Assembly (NCBI GenBank): GCA_039794245.1
Contig: JBDIVS010000012.1
Coordinates: 1 to 64,000, forward strand
DNA length: 64,000 nucleotides
DNA from: DAITQM01 sp039794245
GTDB lineage: Bacteria > Pseudomonadota > Gammaproteobacteria > Xanthomonadales > Wenzhouxiangellaceae
Direction of reading: 5' to 3'
Below the pieces are notes generated by a model that was not told where the DNA came from, did not search any database, and saw only the letters and a list, made by a program, of their open reading frames with translations. The position numbers and the translations under genes were made by a program. This document shows, in pieces, positions 8,593 to 16,924 of this stretch (position 1 is its first letter; each line of letters begins with the position of its first letter).

Positions 8593-9591
8593 CTATTCGT
8601 TCCGCAGGCCGACGAACGTGCCGCCGTTCTGTGCCGTCAACTCGCGCATCAGCAACGCGAAGTTCAGGCCGGTCACACCGATACCCTGATCGATGTACTG
8701 GGTGGGGAAGCCGATAGCGTGGATGCGGATCTTCGGTTTGCCGTCCGGACCTTTGGGGTTGAGCCGGGCAACGGTGTTGAGGACCGGTTGCACCGCCCGG
8801 CCGCTGTATTCGTCACCGAAGATAAAAATGCTGAATGATTCGCGGCGCCCGCCGTACATCCGGATCGCCGCTTCGATGCCTTCGACCGGCGAGCTGTTGG
8901 AAAAGGGCTGCCACAGGCGCAGCCTTTCGATCACCTCGCGGCGCAGCGCCGGAGTATCGGTAATCCAGCGCCCGGCGTATTGATCGAACATCAAATCGCC
9001 CATGTCATTCATGATCTGGATGCCCTTGACCTGGGGATAGACGTTCAGCGTCTGTTCGAGTTTTTTCACCACGCTCGGCCAGATGCGCTGCATGCTGCCG
9101 GATGTGTCGATGATGAAAACGATGTGCTCGCTGTCGATCGGTACGCCGCCGACCGTATTGTCCGGCCGGCGGCGACTGGCGGCGAGTAGGCGCTGCATTT
9201 CCTCGGTCAGCGCTTGCCGCGCCCGCTCGAGGCGGTTTTGTATCGTTGCCAGGGCCCGCTGGTCGAGGGCCTTTTCGTCTTCCACCCGAGCCTGCCGGGT
9301 GAGTGCGGTGCGGTGCGCTTTCAGGGCTTGCAGCTCACTGGTTATTTCGTCCAGCCGCGCCTGTTTGGCGGCGTTGTCCATCTCGACCGCCGGGATCTGC
9401 GCCGCTAACTGCCGTTCGGTGTCGAGCAACCGCTCGCGGGCTTCGGTCACGCGCAGCGGCTCGCCGGTCTTGCTGATGACGAGCAGCATCACGATGGCGC
9501 CGAAGCCGGAGCTGATCACATCGAGGAACGACAACAGGTTACCCGTAAGGCCGTTCCGGCGTTTTTTCAGCAACGTTTTGTTCACGGCCAA
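8593..9591 (-). CDS. ExbD-like TM, coiled coil and VWA domain protein (second subunit)
   Basis: A 332-residue inner-membrane protein of unrecognised function. Residues 20-41 form one membrane segment, LSFLDVISSGFGAIVMLLVI, with an Asp at 24 placed as in the single TM helix of ExbD/TolR/MotB-type ion-channel subunits. Residues 48-140 are Glu/Arg/Leu-rich coiled coil. From about 155 a von Willebrand A domain begins, with the metal-site motif DTSGS at 162-166. It replaces the peptidoglycan- or receptor-binding domain of the classical proteins. It overlaps the paralogous upstream gene by 10 bases. A proton-driven role with the TolQ-like gene of the same cluster is inference. Confidence 0.75.
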   Translation of the reverse strand: MAVNKTLLKKRRNGLTGNLLSFLDVISSGFGAIVMLLVISKTGEPLRVTEARERLLDTERQLAAQIPAVEMDNAAKQARLDEITSELQALKAHRTALTRQARVEDEKALDQRALATIQNRLERARQALTEEMQRLLAASRRRPDNTVGGVPIDSEHIVFIIDTSGSMQRIWPSVVKKLEQTLNVYPQVKGIQIMNDMGDLMFDQYAGRWITDTPALRREVIERLRLWQPFSNSSPVEGIEAAIRMYGGRRESFSIFIFGDEYSGRAVQPVLNTVARLNPKGPDGKPKIRIHAIGFPTQYIDQGIGVTGLNFALLMRELTAQNGGTFVGLRNE

Positions 9592-10661
9592 TCGTCAGTG
9601 GGCGACAACAGTACGCCGCCGCTCAGCCTGGCCAGTTGCCAGAAGGCAGCGGCAGCCATCGGATCGCCCTCGAACGGCAGCAGGATGACGTTCACCGGCA
9701 CCACTTTGGGGACGATCCTGAGCGCTTCGTTGAACAGCTGCAGGCGCCGCGCCGGCGAGACGTTGCCGCGCTGGTTGGCCAGCAGCCCCTGGGTCGGCAG
9801 GCCGTCGGTGATCAGATAGATGTTATCGGTGCGCGGCGTAAGGCCGGTGGTCGAAGCGATGGCCCGATATAGACTGGTGCTGCCGCCGGGGACGACGCGG
9901 CGCAGCGCCTCGAGGGCATCATTCAGCCCGTCGCCGCGGGCGCCGAGCTCGAGCCATTGGCCGCCGGTTTCGGCCAGCACCGGGCGGACGTCGTCGTTGA
10001 AAACGTAGATCTGAAATTGCGCCTCCGGCGGCATCCGCGCCGCCAACCATTCGACCGTGGCGAGGGCGCGCCGCCATTTCGGTGCGGCGCGGCGTTCGGT
10101 TTCGGTAAGGTTGCGCCGGCGAATCACCCCGACGATGGTCTCCTCCAGCATGCTCGCCGAGGCATCGACCAGAAACAGGATGCGGTTGCCGCCGATCTTG
10201 AGCCCGGTCAGGTATTGCCGCTCGCCGTCGTCGAGGCGCTGGATATTGGCGTTGTTGTCCTGCTCGGCGGTTTCGCGGCGCAGCGCTGCGACCCGGGTTT
10301 CCAGTGCGGTCAGTTCCGAGCGCAGCGTCTCGACCGCGGCGCGGCGCTGGGCGATCTCGGCGCCGCGCGGCGCCGTGTGCCCGGCCTCGGCTGCTTGCTC
10401 GGCCAGTGCGGCACGCACCGCAGCCAGTTCCGCCTGTCGTTGCCGAAGCGCCTTGCCCAGTTCGTCGGCGGCGTATTGATATTCGACATACTGGGCTTGC
10501 AGTTCGTCGATCCGGGCCTTGAGTTCGGCCAGCGATGCCTGTTCCCGCTGTTCACCGGCGTGGTCGATGATCAAAAAAATCAGGATCACCGAACCTAGGC
10601 CGACCGACATGACGTCGAGAAACGACAGGCTGATGGTCTCGGTCGAGCGCCGCCGGCTCAT
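9582..10661 (-). CDS. ExbD-like TM, coiled coil and VWA domain protein (first subunit)
   Basis: A 359-residue paralogue of the downstream gene with the same plan: a TM segment at 12-33 (SFLDVMSVGLGSVILIFLII) with Asp16, a long coiled coil from about 36 to 135, then a VWA domain with metal-site motif DASAS at 166-170 and a second conserved Thr-containing loop (GGSTSLYRAI). The SFLDVxSxGxG signature is shared by both subunits and resembles the PLIDVMLVLLI core of ExbD. Two such subunits in one operon suggest a heterodimer in a TolQ-TolR-like 5:2 complex (inference). The ATG overlaps the stop of a small repetitive open frame by 4 bases. Confidence 0.75.
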   Translation of the reverse strand: MSRRRSTETISLSFLDVMSVGLGSVILIFLIIDHAGEQREQASLAELKARIDELQAQYVEYQYAADELGKALRQRQAELAAVRAALAEQAAEAGHTAPRGAEIAQRRAAVETLRSELTALETRVAALRRETAEQDNNANIQRLDDGERQYLTGLKIGGNRILFLVDASASMLEETIVGVIRRRNLTETERRAAPKWRRALATVEWLAARMPPEAQFQIYVFNDDVRPVLAETGGQWLELGARGDGLNDALEALRRVVPGGSTSLYRAIASTTGLTPRTDNIYLITDGLPTQGLLANQRGNVSPARRLQLFNEALRIVPKVVPVNVILLPFEGDPMAAAAFWQLARLSGGVLLSPTDDWP

Positions 10662-10891
10662 CGCGCACGCCCTCTCGCCAACCCTCCAGCGGGCGAGGGT
10701 GATCGTTCTTGACTCCCCCCATCACAAGCCGTCGAGGCTGATCTTTTTTTACCCCCTCTCCCGCCGGCGAAGGAAGGTGATCGTTTTTTACGCCTTTTCC
10801 CGCTGGTGAAGGAGGGCGATCGTTTTTTACGCCCTCCCTCGCTTGCGGGGGGGTGGGGTGGGGGCCGTCGTTCGTGTAGCGCGCCGTTCAC
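10658..10891 (-). CDS. Possible small basic protein with 13-residue repeats
   Basis: A 77-codon open frame lies between the FHA-like gene and the first VWA gene. The DNA has a 39-bp period: GATC cores fall at 10701, 10740, 10779 and 10818. The protein therefore repeats every 13 residues around KKRSPSF. The stop overlaps the next ATG by 4 bases and the start lies 15 bases after the previous stop, as in an operon. Against it, the DNA looks like the GGGTGGGG/CCCTCTCCC intergenic repeats seen in many genomes, so coding may be accidental. Confidence 0.3.
   Translation of the reverse strand: MNGALHERRPPPHPPASEGGRKKRSPSFTSGKRRKKRSPSFAGGRGGKKRSASTACDGGSQERSPSPAGGLARGRAR
10683..10857. repeat. Four imperfect 39-bp tandem repeats
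   Basis: Units centred on GATCGTTTTTTACGCC recur with an exact 39-base spacing (cores at 10701, 10740, 10779 and 10818), followed by a G-rich end. Because 39 is a multiple of three, the reading frame on the minus strand is kept. Confidence 0.75.
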
Positions 10892-10906
10892 GAATAGCCG
10901 CCGGGC

Positions 10907-12205
10907 TCAATCGTCACTCAGGCAAAGCAGCATATAGCTTTGCCCGCCGACCTCAAACGTATCGCCGGCCCGGAGGTCGCCTTCGCCGCGCAGTTGCCGG
11001 CCGTTGAGACTGACCGGGGTTGCATCGCCGGCGACGAGCCGGAACCGGCCGCCGGCCTGGCGCAATTCGGCCTCGCCCGGCGCCGGCAGACGGCCGGGCG
11101 GCAGCGGGAAACGCTCGCCAGTCAAGCGCCAGAGGTTCACCCCGTCGCTGAGGTGAGTGGCCGCCGGGGGCGAGTCCACTGCCGGCGGCGCTTCGAGCCG
11201 GCCGCCGGCCAGCGGCAGCCGGGTGTGATATGGGACTTCCTCGCCACTTTCGTTTTCGTCGTCTGTGGAATACGACAGCAGGCTTGCGGCGACGGTGCCG
11301 GCAGCCAGCAGCGTGCTGCCGGCCGGTGCCGCAAGCTGATCGCGGAAACCCGGCAGCAACCCCAGGCGGTGGCGGAGCAGGATCGGCGTTCCGGCTTCAG
11401 CTCCGGTTTCGAGGAGCGGCCGGTACAGCGGCATCGCCGCTTGCGCGAACATCTCACGGTCGACATCGACGGCGAACTCGTGGCCGCTTGTGGTCAAGGT
11501 GGCGCGCAGGCGCGGTTGTTCGGCGAGTTGTTCCAGCCACTTTGGCAGTTTGTCGAACAACTGTTGCTCGCTGGCTGCGCTGTGCAGCGGATCGAAACGG
11601 GTGTGCCTGAGAAATAACTCGGCGATCATCTGCGCCCAACGTTCGTTTAGCTGCGCCATGCCATATTGCGTAAAGCGCCGCCGGGCGCGGAGTTCGGCGT
11701 GCCCGGCGGCGAGCCGCACGTGCTCGGCGGTCATCTCGTGGAGATGGATATCGAGCACCAGGTACTCGTCAGCGGGCACGGCCCGCGCCGCCGGATGGGC
11801 GGCGGCCGCCGCGGCACTGGCGGCCATGGCCCTGATCGGCATCTCCAGGGTGCGGGCGATGGCGAGCAGCAGGGCGAGGCGCTCGGGATCGTCGTCGCCG
11901 ACGGCGAGCACGACCTGCTCGTATTCGCTGCGCACCGGCGTCCACAAATCGCGCAGGTGGTACCAGGCGAGGTCGGCGTGCGAGTGCGCCGGGCCGACGG
12001 CGCGCGGCAGCGGCTTCTGATCCAGGTGGCTCCAGAAACGATCGTAACCGGCCCGCGGGTTGAGGCGCCGCCGTACTGCCGCCTGTTCGCCGACCAGGAT
12101 TGCCCGGCCGTCGCAGAACGCGTAGCCCGGCGTGGTCCGCCGGATGCCGTCCTGATCGGCCAGTTCGATACCGCTGTCGTTGATTTCGATGACGCAGCGT
12201 TTCAT
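10907..12205 (-). CDS. Actin/Hsp70-like protein with FHA-like C-terminus
   Basis: A 432-residue soluble protein I do not recognise as a named family. The N-terminus (MKRCVIEINDSGIELAD) and the later EYLVLDIHLHEMTAEH resemble the two phosphate-binding strands of actin/Hsp70-fold ATPases, though the second is degenerate. The last 75 residues (LWRLTGERFPL, then VSLNGRQLRGEGDLRAGDTFEVGGQSYMLL) resemble a forkhead-associated (FHA) fold, but the usual phosphothreonine-binding GRxxxS is not evident. The start is the ATG two bases after the TolQ-like gene's stop; longer in-frame starts run through that gene. It is probably a cytoplasmic partner of the channel complex. Confidence 0.6.
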   Translation of the reverse strand: MKRCVIEINDSGIELADQDGIRRTTPGYAFCDGRAILVGEQAAVRRRLNPRAGYDRFWSHLDQKPLPRAVGPAHSHADLAWYHLRDLWTPVRSEYEQVVLAVGDDDPERLALLLAIARTLEMPIRAMAASAAAAAAHPAARAVPADEYLVLDIHLHEMTAEHVRLAAGHAELRARRRFTQYGMAQLNERWAQMIAELFLRHTRFDPLHSAASEQQLFDKLPKWLEQLAEQPRLRATLTTSGHEFAVDVDREMFAQAAMPLYRPLLETGAEAGTPILLRHRLGLLPGFRDQLAAPAGSTLLAAGTVAASLLSYSTDDENESGEEVPYHTRLPLAGGRLEAPPAVDSPPAATHLSDGVNLWRLTGERFPLPPGRLPAPGEAELRQAGGRFRLVAGDATPVSLNGRQLRGEGDLRAGDTFEVGGQSYMLLCLSDD

Positions 12206-12207
12206 TT

Positions 12208-13023
12208 TCAACCCGGGATTTTGAGATATTGCACCAGGTTCCGGTCGCACGATGTTTTGGTGTCGAGCACCAGCCTTTCTTGAAGTTGCTGCAACTGGTA
12301 CAGCGCGAACATCACGACGATGCTGAGCAGCAGGGCGACCAGGGTTGAATTGAACGCCGTGCCGAGGCTGGCGGTGACCCCGGTGATGTCGCCCTGCACC
12401 GCCTGGTGGGCCAGGGCCAGGGCGCCGCCGATGCCGCGCACCGTGCCGATAAAGCCGATCGACGGGATCGCCCAGGCGATGTAACGCACCATCGCCAGTT
12501 CGGAATCCAGCCGCTCGTGCTCGGTGGAACACACCGAATCGACCGCATCGGTGACACCGGGAATGTCCTTTGTCGCCTGGAAGCGGCGCAGGGCGCTGTG
12601 CAGGGCGCGGGCGTACAACGTGTCGCGCACCGCCGGATCGAGCGCCTCTATACCGCGGGCGAAATCGCGGACGTCCTCGACCAGGATGCTTTGCCCGGGC
12701 AACACCGGAACCAGGTTTTTCGCCAACTGCCGGCGCTCGAAATGAACGGCACGCAGCTTGTTGCCCATGATGAACAGGGCCCAGAAAAACAACACGAAGC
12801 TGATCTCCTGTTCCGGATCGCGCAGGATCACCCACACCGAACGTTCGCTCGCCGCATCGGGATTTTGCGCCAGCGCGATCTGCTCGGCGACGAGGTGCTC
12901 ATCGGCCTTCGGCCTGATCGTCACGGTATAGACGGCATGGACCAGGCCGGCGATCAGGAGCAGGGCGGCGCTGTGCAGAATAAATTCGCGCAGCAGGGCG
13001 TTGGCCGGAATAAGTTTAGCCAT
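12208..13023 (-). CDS. TolQ/ExbB/MotA-like proton channel subunit
   Basis: A 271-residue membrane protein with predicted helices at about 14-34, 72-90, 179-205 and 219-245. The third and fourth match the ion-channel core of TolQ/ExbB: IAWAIPSIGFIGTVRGIGGA, with Thr194 where the functional Thr of ExbB/TolQ sits, and LGTAFNSTLVALLLSIVVMF. The cytoplasmic loop at 91-178 is charged and helical. It has four helices rather than the three of TolQ. In the same cluster it would pair with the two VWA subunits. A MITE lies just upstream (13082-13237), separating it from the rest of the operon. Confidence 0.8.
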   Translation of the reverse strand: MAKLIPANALLREFILHSAALLLIAGLVHAVYTVTIRPKADEHLVAEQIALAQNPDAASERSVWVILRDPEQEISFVLFFWALFIMGNKLRAVHFERRQLAKNLVPVLPGQSILVEDVRDFARGIEALDPAVRDTLYARALHSALRRFQATKDIPGVTDAVDSVCSTEHERLDSELAMVRYIAWAIPSIGFIGTVRGIGGALALAHQAVQGDITGVTASLGTAFNSTLVALLLSIVVMFALYQLQQLQERLVLDTKTSCDRNLVQYLKIPG

Positions 13024-13081
13024 AAATCGAATACCAGGTCATGGCCCGCACCCCGGCTCTCCTCAGAAAGATGTATGTTTA

Positions 13082-13237
13082 CCCAACTGTTGCATAGATT
13101 CCCGGTTTCTCGCCCAAGCGGGCGAGAAACCGGGCGCGTCACCATTTGTGAATTCGAGGTTTCGACTAATATGTTCATAACTTGTTGATTTAATAAAGAA
13201 ATACATATATTCAAGCAAAATTTATGCAACTGTTGGG
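13082..13237. repeat. MITE copy 2 (complete)
   Basis: A 156-bp element with ends CCCAACTGTTGCATAGATT and, inverted, CCCAACAGTTGCATAAATT. It is flanked by the trinucleotide TTA on both sides, consistent with a 3-bp target duplication. Near its left end it holds a perfect 15-bp hairpin, from CCCGGTTTCTCGCCC to GGGCGAGAAACCGGG. It has no coding capacity. It lies inside the VWA/TolQ operon and provides the stop codon of the small gene that precedes it in transcription. Confidence 0.88.
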
Positions 13238-13528
13238 TTAAATATCCGCCGGGAAATCGACGCCGCGATCGGCGATGATCTGTTCCGACGGCCTGAACTC
13301 GTAGCTCGTGCCGGATTGTGCCGCGGCGCCGATTTCCGCCGTGCCGGGCGAATCGGTGGCTTGCCTGTCCACCGTGGGCCTTTCGGTGGTTTGCCCTTCC
13401 GCTATTTGATATCCCGGCGGCGTCTGGACTTTGGGCGGCATAACGCCGGGCGACCCGGCTTCGCTCACCCACTTAGCGGCGGCCAGAAGCAGCGTCGCCA
13501 ACAAAAACAGTTTCGGCCAATAGCGCAT
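13238..13528 (-). CDS. Small membrane-anchored protein, probably truncated by a MITE
   Basis: Ninety-six residues: a hydrophobic N-terminal segment (about 5-19, LFLLATLLLAAAK) acting as signal or anchor, then a Pro/Thr/Gln-rich extracytoplasmic tail with no recognised domain. The stop codon TAA is the reverse of the TTA duplicated at the edge of the MITE at 13082-13237, so the natural C-terminus may have been lost. It starts three bases after the PEGA/FGE-like gene. Function unknown. Confidence 0.55.
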   Translation of the reverse strand: MRYWPKLFLLATLLLAAAKWVSEAGSPGVMPPKVQTPPGYQIAEGQTTERPTVDRQATDSPGTAEIGAAAQSGTSYEFRPSEQIIADRGVDFPADI

Positions 13529-13531
13529 CGG

Positions 13532-15664
13532 TTACTCCGCGTAGCGGGCGATTCTGAAGCCGAGATCGTCGCGCCCTTCGGTGGCCTGGTCGCGCCAGCT
13601 CAGGCGCAGCTCGCTGAGACCGGCGTGGCGCCAGCTCGAACCGCGGACGACATGGGCGCCGCCGCCTTCCGGACCCAGCGGATCGCGTTCCAGCGCCGGC
13701 GCGGCGATCAAGCCGCTGTCATACACGTCGTTGATCCACTCGGTTACATTACCACCGATATCGTAAAGACCGAGTTCACCGGCTTTGTATGACCCGACCG
13801 GGGCGCTGGCCGCCCGGCCGTCGTCGTAGCCGGGGAGGACGGCCGGAACCAATCCGGCGGCACTCTGGTCGGCAAAATTGCCGGCGCCGGCCGGTGGTGG
13901 CAGGCTCGCGCCCCATGGATATTTGAGATCGCGCCCGCCGGCGAAGCGCGCGGCATAGGCCCATTCCGCCTCGCTCGGCAGCCGGTAGCCGTTGGTTACC
14001 GGGCGGATCAGTTCGAGACGACCGTTCTGGCTGCGGTAGGCGGGAGTCAACCCGTCGCGCTGGCTGAGCCAGTTGCAGTAAGCGGCGGCGTCTTCCCAAG
14101 CGACGCGCACCGCCGGTTGTTGTTCATTGTCCAGTGTCACATCGCCGGCGATGCCGCTGGAATGGGTGCGGCGAAAGGCGCGGAAGCGGGCGTTGGTGAC
14201 TTCGCGGTCGGCGAGATAGAACGGCCGGAACAGTTCGACCTGGCGTTCGATTTCGTTGGCCCGCCGGCCCTGCTGGCCGCGTGGCGCGCCCATCGTGAAA
14301 CGCCCCGGTCTGATCAATCTCAGGCGCTGGCCGTCGCCGCTTTCGAGCCATTCGGGCAGGCGTTTGAGCTGTGCTTCGAGGTCGCTTTCGAGCCTGACTT
14401 TGATCTCGATGCGGCGCCTCGGATCCGGTGTAACGGTGCGTTTTTCGTCCTGGTAGCCGGTTTTTTGAAACAACAACTCGGTCTCGACCGCCGGCAGCCT
14501 TAGGACACGTGCCGCGGGGCCGAGGTCGTGCCCGCCGACGATCACGCGGGCGTCCGGCGGCTCGGCGTCGATCGCGACCTCACCGAGGATCGGCGTCAGC
14601 GTGACCTCGAGTTGCTCGACAGTATTGGCCGGAACGGTCATGACGTTGCGCAGGTCGTGGTAGCCGGGATGGGTGAGGATGATCTCGGTCGGAGCATCGG
14701 GTTCGACCGCCGCGGTCAGCGGTGTCTTGCCCTGCACCCGGCCGCCGATCACGACGCCGGCACCGGATGGTGTGCTGACGATCCGGATGCCGGCCGGCGC
14801 TTTTTGCAGCGTCACTTCCGGCACGGTCATGGCCTCGCTGCCTTTGACTTCGATTTCTCCCGACCACGGCCGGTAACCGGCGAGGCTGAGCGAGACTTCC
14901 TGGCGGCCGGCATCGAGGCCGAGGGTCGCCGGCGTTCGGCCCAAAACCTGGCCGTCGATTGCGATCTCGGCCCCGGCCGGCTGCGAACTGAAGTGGACCT
15001 CGGCCTTCGGCAGCAATGTCACGGCGACTTTTTGTGTTTTGTCGAACCCTTCCACCTCGACCCTGTGCCCCAGCGCCTGATAGCCATCGGCGGTGAAGTG
15101 CAGTTCATGGCTGCCGGCGGCGAGCCTGACGTCCGGCAGCGGCGTTACGCCGGCGATCTTGTTCGCGACCCGGACCTCGGCACCCGGTGGCTCGCTGGTG
15201 ATCGTAAGTCGGCCGGGCAGGGGCTGCATTTCGAAGGCGAGGCGCAGCGGCCCTGTGGCCGGAATCGCGATCCGGGTATCGAGCGGTGCGTAACCTTGCC
15301 GCTCGGCGTGCAGGCGGTGGTCGCCCGGCCGGGCCAGAAGACGCGGCCCGAGGACCAGGGCCAGGCCGCTGACCGAAACCCGGTCGGGCGGCGGGGTGAT
15401 CTCGAGTTCGACCGAACGCAGTGACGACAAAGTCCAGACCAGTCCGGCGACCAGCACGGCGGCGAGCGGCAGCAGCCAGAACAGCGGGCGCGATAAAGCC
15501 GGCGACGGCGTGGCCCGTGGCGGCACGGGTCGCGCCGGGGTGGCCGGCGGCGGGGTCTTCGCGCCGGGCGGCGCCTTGCGGCGCGGCCGGGGGTCGGTTT
15601 CCGGCGGCCGGTAGTTTGCCGGCCGAATCGAACTGGGTTGGCGCGGCCCGCCCGTTTCGGTCAC
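13532..15664 (-). CDS. Membrane-anchored PEGA-repeat protein with formylglycine-enzyme-fold domain
   Basis: A 710-residue type II membrane protein: a Pro-rich cytoplasmic N-terminus (1-57), one TM helix (about 61-80), then four or five PEGA-type beta repeats (about 85-430; pieces such as SEPPGAEVRVANKIAGVTP and SQPAGAEIAIDGQVLGRTP), and a C-terminal SUMF1/FGE-sulfatase-fold domain (about 450-708) with RLPSEAEWAYAAR, GGNVTEW and VVRGSSW. The cysteines that FGE uses near its C-terminus are absent; the only Cys seen there is in AAAYCNWLS. It is thus more likely a binding or scaffold module than a formylglycine-generating enzyme. It sits between a lipoprotein and the small membrane protein. Confidence 0.78.
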   Translation of the reverse strand: MTETGGPRQPSSIRPANYRPPETDPRPRRKAPPGAKTPPPATPARPVPPRATPSPALSRPLFWLLPLAAVLVAGLVWTLSSLRSVELEITPPPDRVSVSGLALVLGPRLLARPGDHRLHAERQGYAPLDTRIAIPATGPLRLAFEMQPLPGRLTITSEPPGAEVRVANKIAGVTPLPDVRLAAGSHELHFTADGYQALGHRVEVEGFDKTQKVAVTLLPKAEVHFSSQPAGAEIAIDGQVLGRTPATLGLDAGRQEVSLSLAGYRPWSGEIEVKGSEAMTVPEVTLQKAPAGIRIVSTPSGAGVVIGGRVQGKTPLTAAVEPDAPTEIILTHPGYHDLRNVMTVPANTVEQLEVTLTPILGEVAIDAEPPDARVIVGGHDLGPAARVLRLPAVETELLFQKTGYQDEKRTVTPDPRRRIEIKVRLESDLEAQLKRLPEWLESGDGQRLRLIRPGRFTMGAPRGQQGRRANEIERQVELFRPFYLADREVTNARFRAFRRTHSSGIAGDVTLDNEQQPAVRVAWEDAAAYCNWLSQRDGLTPAYRSQNGRLELIRPVTNGYRLPSEAEWAYAARFAGGRDLKYPWGASLPPPAGAGNFADQSAAGLVPAVLPGYDDGRAASAPVGSYKAGELGLYDIGGNVTEWINDVYDSGLIAAPALERDPLGPEGGGAHVVRGSSWRHAGLSELRLSWRDQATEGRDDLGFRIARYAE

Positions 15665-15670
15665 GCCCGG

Positions 15671-16924
15671 TTATCCCTGTGGCTCATCATGCGGCGCGGC
15701 GCTGGCCGTCTCGGCGCCCGGTGGGCCGTCGTGCTCGGCGATCCTGGCGAGCAGTTCGCGCCATTCGCGGTATTGTTCCTCGGCCGAGCCGCTCAGGCGC
15801 ACCGTGCGGTCGTGCAGTGCCAGCGTCTGTGGCTCCACTTCGGCGCTGAGCGAGCGGGCCATCTCGCGCAGGGATTCGACGTGGATGTTCTGCTGCCGGC
15901 CCTTGTCGATGCCGCTCGACAAGGCATAGGCACCGCCGATGATCGCTGCGGTCGAGGCCACCTGGCCGGTGTTGCTGTCCGAACTCGCCGCCCCGATCAG
16001 GCCGCCGATAATCGCCAGGATGCCGAGCGCCTTGCGGCTTTGCGCTTGGCGGCGGATCTCGCGCAGATCCTGCATCTCGCGGTAGCTCTCGGCGCGGTAT
16101 TGGGCGTAGGCCGGCTGCATCTGCTGGTAGAAATCGCGGTAGTACTGGTCGAGCACGTCGATCAGCCGCGCATCGCGCTCGGCGGCCAGCGCGATTTCGC
16201 CGCGCAGTGGATCGTCCACCGCCGGCAGGCGATCGACGCGGATCACAGGGCCGCTGTCGTCCAGATACGAAGCGTAATGTTCCGGCGCCAGCAGGGCGGC
16301 AAACTTGAGCTCGGCGATTTGCTGGATCGCCTGTTTATCGGCGGCCGCCAGGCGGGCGCGCTGGCGGACCAGATCGTTGGCGATCCGGTGATACAGATCG
16401 AGGAACGGTGTCTCGGGTGCGGCGCGTGGGTCGGCGTAATCGGCCGGGTGGGCGGTCGCCTCGTAGTCGCGGTCGAGCCAGACGCGGCCGGCGGCATCGA
16501 TGGCGGTGATGTCAAGTTTCAAGGTCTCGCCGTTGGCCTCGATAATCCGGCCGGCGATTTCGAGTTCGGACGACGGCATCGCCTCGGGCACGACGCGGAC
16601 ATCGCCCCACTGGCCCGAGGCTTCCAGCACACGGCGCAACTGGTAGGGCATGTAGCGCGCTTCGGCCTGGCGGATATCGGCATAGACCGCTTCGAGTTCC
16701 GGGTAATCCGAATCCTTCGGCACCTCGGCCGTGAAGACCCGGATATTGACGTCGAGCACATCGGCCGGCGGCAGTTCGGTCGTGGCCCGATGCAGGGGGG
16801 TGACCGGCGGTGCCGGTTCATCGTTCGCCGCCGGCGGGGCGGCGGCGCAGCCGGCGAGCAGCAGCGCCGGCAGCAGCGAAATCGCGGCCCGCCATTCAAG
16901 CGGGCGCCGCTCAGCGCTGGGCAT
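15671..16924 (-). CDS. Lipoprotein with glycine-zipper segment, unknown function
   Basis: A 417-residue protein with a lipoprotein signal ending LLPALLLAGC (Cys26). The mature part is mixed alpha/beta; at about 310-350 it has a Gly/Ala-rich segment (ILAIIGGLIGAASSD, then AAIIGGAYALSSGI) like a glycine zipper, which could insert in or cross a membrane. I recognise no named family. The start ATG at 16924 lies inside the end of the upstream gene (14-base overlap); the much longer open frame upstream is the shadow of that gene. It ends 6 bases before the PEGA/FGE-like gene. Confidence 0.65.
   Translation of the reverse strand: MPSAERRPLEWRAAISLLPALLLAGCAAAPPAANDEPAPPVTPLHRATTELPPADVLDVNIRVFTAEVPKDSDYPELEAVYADIRQAEARYMPYQLRRVLEASGQWGDVRVVPEAMPSSELEIAGRIIEANGETLKLDITAIDAAGRVWLDRDYEATAHPADYADPRAAPETPFLDLYHRIANDLVRQRARLAAADKQAIQQIAELKFAALLAPEHYASYLDDSGPVIRVDRLPAVDDPLRGEIALAAERDARLIDVLDQYYRDFYQQMQPAYAQYRAESYREMQDLREIRRQAQSRKALGILAIIGGLIGAASSDSNTGQVASTAAIIGGAYALSSGIDKGRQQNIHVESLREMARSLSAEVEPQTLALHDRTVRLSGSAEEQYREWRELLARIAEHDGPPGAETASAAPHDEPQG

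Noticed and set aside
12206..12835. Upstream extension of the FHA-like gene
   Set aside because: It overlaps the TolQ-like gene in another frame and is Arg/Gly-rich; ATG 12205 follows the TolQ-like stop directly.
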